Source: Streptomyces mobaraensis (lineage in GTDB: Bacteria > Actinomycetota > Actinomycetes > Streptomycetales > Streptomycetaceae). From it: a DNA stretch of 64,000 nt. Shown here one piece after another: positions 62,079 to 64,000 of this stretch (position 1 is its first letter; each line of letters opens with the position of its first letter). The notes beneath the pieces were generated by a model that made no database searches, had not been told where the DNA came from, and saw nothing but the letters and a program-made list of their open reading frames with translations. The stretch covers positions 2,046,001 to 2,110,000 of the forward strand of contig NZ_CP083590.1 in assembly GCF_020099395.1 (NCBI RefSeq). The letters run 5' to 3'. The position numbers and the translations under genes were made by a program.

Positions 62079-62942
62079 TCACCCCGACAGCCGGCGCCAG
62101 TGCCCCGGCGGCCAGGCGATCACCATGGCACGGCCGATGACCAGGTCTTCCGGGACGGTACCGTGCCCGGTCTCGGCGAGGTGGAACCGTGAATCGGCCG
62201 AGTCGGAGCGGTGGTCCCCCAGCACGAACAGCCGCCCGCGCGGCACCCGTACGTCGAACGGAAGCTCGGACGGCGGGTTTCCGGGGTGCACATACGGCTC
62301 GCGGACCGGCGAACCATTGACCATGATTTTGCCGCTCGCGTCACAGCACTTGACCCTGTCCCCGCCGACCGCGACCACCCGTTTGATCAGATCCTGTTCC
62401 CCCGCCGACGGCAGCAGCCCGACGAACGACAGCACCCGCCGCCCGGCCCGGATCCCGGCCGACCCCTCCTCGGGCTCCCCCGCCTCCCCCAGCCAGTCCC
62501 CCGGGTCCTTGAACACCACCACGTCGCCCCGGCCGGGCCGGTCGCCGAACCAGGGCGTCAGCTTGTCCACCAGCACCCGGTCGCCGATCCGGATCGTCTG
62601 CTCCATGGAGCCGGAGGGGATCACAAACGCCTGTACCAGGAACGTCTTCAGCACCAGAGCGATCAGCAGGGCCACCGACAGCAGGACGGGCACCTCGGTG
62701 ACCAGGGACCTCCGCCGGTTCCGCCGCACCCGCCGCGCCGCCAGACGCCGCGCCGCCCGCCCCACCGGCGCGGCATCCGCCGGCCGGGGCCCGTACCGCG
62801 CGCCCGCCCGCCCGTACCGTACGCGGGGACGCCCGCACCGCACCCGAGGACGTCCGTACCGTCCGCGGGGACGCCCGTACCGCGTGCCCGCCCCCGAACC
62901 CCGCCACCACCGGGGCCCGCCCCTACGGTGCCCCACGCGCAC
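62079..62942 (-). CDS. sipX: Type I signal peptidase with heptapeptide-repeat N-terminus
   Basis: A 287-residue signal peptidase. The N-terminus carries about four copies of a seven-residue repeat, RYGRPRV-like (residues 21-51), followed by an Arg-rich stretch before the anchor (about 83-108). Catalytic Ser112 (IPSGSMEQT) and Lys187 (LIKRVVAVGGD), and the GDHRSDSADSR box. No C-terminal anchor is evident. It overlaps the end of the preceding signal peptidase gene by 20 bp and opens with GTG 62942 (a GTG two codons on is also possible), so translational coupling is likely. The long basic N-terminus is unusual. Confidence 0.9.
   Translation of the reverse strand: MRVGHRRGGPRWWRGSGAGTRYGRPRGRYGRPRVRCGRPRVRYGRAGARYGPRPADAAPVGRAARRLAARRVRRNRRRSLVTEVPVLLSVALLIALVLKTFLVQAFVIPSGSMEQTIRIGDRVLVDKLTPWFGDRPGRGDVVVFKDPGDWLGEAGEPEEGSAGIRAGRRVLSFVGLLPSAGEQDLIKRVVAVGGDRVKCCDASGKIMVNGSPVREPYVHPGNPPSELPFDVRVPRGRLFVLGDHRSDSADSRFHLAETGHGTVPEDLVIGRAMVIAWPPGHWRRLSG
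62790..62882 (-). repeat. 21-bp tandem repeat in the sipX coding region
   Basis: About four imperfect 21-bp units, encoding RYGRPRG, RYGRPRV, RCGRPRV and RYGRAGA. Confidence 0.75.
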
Positions 62943-63747
62943 CCCCGCCCTGGCCGCGCGGCTCCGGTACGCCGTCGAAGGCGTCCGGCCGGTCCAGCGC
63001 GGTCCAGCGGCCGAGCGGCCAGCCGATCCACTCCGCCCGGCCGATCACCCGGTCCACCGGGACCATGCCGCCGCCCGGCTCCCCCAGGTGGTCGCGCGAG
63101 TCCCGGGACGCGCTGCGGTGATCACCCAGGACGAACAGCCGCCCCTCCGGCACCTCCACCCGGAAGGGCACCCGCGAGGCCGTGTCGCCCGGGAAGAGGT
63201 AGTTCTCGGTGATCACACGGCCGTTGACGGACAGCCGACCCCGGTGGTCGCAGACCACCCGGTCCCCGCCGATCCCCACGACCCGCTTCACGTAGTCCGT
63301 CGGCGCCGGCTGCATCAGGCCGACGGAGGAGGCGACCTTGCGCACTGCCTTCGTCACCGCGTTCTCGGCCGGCTCCTCCTGGACGAACGACCCCAGGCCG
63401 TCGAAAACGATCACGTCCCCGCGCCGCGGCTCGTCGCCGAAGCGGTAGGCCAGCTTGTTGACCAGCACCCGGTCGCCGGGCCGCAGGGTGTTCTCCATCG
63501 ACGCCGACGGGATCACGAACGGCTGCACCACATACGCGCTGACCAGCATCACGGAGGCCAGGCAGCAGACCAGCAGCACCCCCGCCCGGCGCAGCGGCCC
63601 GCCGCCGGTCACCCACCGCCACACCCGCCGGAGCAGCCCGGCGAGCGTCGAACGGCCCGGTATACGCGAAGAGCGCGACCGCTGCTCCTCGCCCCCTTCG
63701 GGGTGGGGAGAGCGGTCGCGCTCCGAAAGCTGTGCGTCGGTGTCCAT
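62923..63747 (-). CDS. sipW: Type I signal peptidase, first gene after rplS
   Basis: A 274-residue signal peptidase. One N-terminal anchor at about 54-76 (RAGVLLVCCLASVMLVSAYVV), catalytic Ser83 (IPSASMENT) and Lys154 (YVKRVVGIGGD), and the GDHRSASRDSR box. The C-terminus is short and polar (EPRGQGGGARGAP), with no second anchor. It begins the sip run 46 bp after rplS. Letter by position. With four near neighbours of the same function, substrate sharing is expected. Confidence 0.92.
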   Translation of the reverse strand: MDTDAQLSERDRSPHPEGGEEQRSRSSRIPGRSTLAGLLRRVWRWVTGGGPLRRAGVLLVCCLASVMLVSAYVVQPFVIPSASMENTLRPGDRVLVNKLAYRFGDEPRRGDVIVFDGLGSFVQEEPAENAVTKAVRKVASSVGLMQPAPTDYVKRVVGIGGDRVVCDHRGRLSVNGRVITENYLFPGDTASRVPFRVEVPEGRLFVLGDHRSASRDSRDHLGEPGGGMVPVDRVIGRAEWIGWPLGRWTALDRPDAFDGVPEPRGQGGGARGAP

Positions 63748-63792
63748 CGGTCCGAGAGCCTATCCGGCCGGACCCGGACGCCGGGCGGAAGC

Positions 63793-64000
63793 TCAGTTGT
63801 CGCGCTTCTCCTTGATCTTCGCGGCCTTGCCGCGGAGCTCACGGAGGTAGTACAGCTTGGCGCGACGGACGTCACCGCGGGTCACGAGCTCGATCTTCTC
63901 GAAGATCGGGCTGTGGACCGGGAAGGTGCGCTCGACGCCGACCGAGAAGGAGACCTTGCGGACGGTGAAGGTCTCGCTGATGCCCGCGCCCTGGCGGCGG
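63793..64000 (-). CDS. rplS: 50S ribosomal protein L19, C-terminal fragment
   Basis: The C-terminal 68 residues of L19; the gene continues past the right edge. The translation reads [20 protein letters not shown] then [19 protein letters not shown] and [20 protein letters not shown], ending EKRDN. L19 sits at the 30S/50S interface. The stop is TGA at 63795-63793. The partner trmD/rimM genes would lie beyond the window. Confidence 0.96.
   Translation of the reverse strand, partial: RRQGAGISETFTVRKVSFSVGVERTFPVHSPIFEKIELVTRGDVRRAKLYYLRELRGKAAKIKEKRDN

Noticed and set aside
1..64000. tRNA, rRNA, CRISPR, prophage, integrase or biosynthetic cluster
   Set aside because: I saw no cloverleaf-like stretch, no regular spaced repeats, no phage or transposase genes and no PKS/NRPS or terpene synthase gene.

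Overview
The window is a 64 kb piece of actinobacterial chromosome, almost certainly Streptomyces. The base composition is very GC-rich, starts are often GTG and the coding is dense. It carries whiG, the sporulation sigma factor gene, and a run of four type I signal peptidase genes next to rplS. The gene order agrees, as far as I recall it, with the conserved core of the S. coelicolor/S. lividans chromosome. Both ends are cut: infB at the left and rplS at the right. I see no prophage, integrase, transposase, CRISPR array, tRNA or rRNA.

Layout. 1-2376 holds the infB-ylxR-nusA-rimP translation/transcription module on the minus strand. 2574-4488 holds a small lipoprotein gene, a ferritin-like DUF4439 gene and an APH-like gene lacking its catalytic residues. 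4682-13932 holds proS, two GNAT acetyltransferases, the isoprenoid genes ispG and dxr with the site-2 protease gene rseP between them, and an acyl-CoA dehydrogenase. 14063-16075 is a NarL-type two-component system. 16308-23924 holds a GabD-like aldehyde dehydrogenase, a PucR regulator, an orphan membrane ATPase and gabT. 25450-29780 is a potABC-type polyamine importer in one operon with a PuuB-like flavoprotein oxidase. 30231-33537 holds NADAR, a DUF4190 protein, an adenosine-deaminase-like enzyme and GDPD. 33589-39102 holds a PotD-like binding protein, Uma2, a PuuC-like aldehyde dehydrogenase, an Lrp regulator and an SpuC-like aminotransferase. 39402-42489 holds an unusual ABC pair and a DMT transporter. 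42609-46546 is a thiamine ABC transporter behind a TPP riboswitch, with thiP scrambled. 46621-52583 holds rlmN, cdsA, frr, pyrH, tsf and rpsB. 52899-59765 holds an M23 peptidase, a TetR regulator, whiG, dprA, comM-like, yraN, DUF2469 and NUDIX. 59758-63747 holds the four signal peptidases, followed by rplS.

How it works together. Genes between 16.3 and 39.1 kb form a dispersed polyamine/GABA utilisation island: uptake (potABC, potD), oxidation or transamination of the (glutamylated) polyamine, aldehyde oxidation, GABA transamination and succinate-semialdehyde oxidation, with PucR and Lrp regulators. An 18-bp motif is shared between the potA upstream region and the Lrp/aldehyde-dehydrogenase intergenic region. 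It could be the operator that ties the island together.

Most unusual signals. (1) An approximately 0.9 kb block inside thiP still resembles a permease gene in short fragments but is riddled with frame breaks, and looks like uncorrected sequence or a fresh pseudogene. (2) A long palindromic element occurs three times at gene 3' ends (17.9, 41.4 and 53.6 kb), and one copy supplies the C-terminus of the M23 peptidase. (3) A 28-bp tandem DnaA-box element occurs twice, 6 kb apart. (4) The APH-like protein appears to be a pseudokinase.
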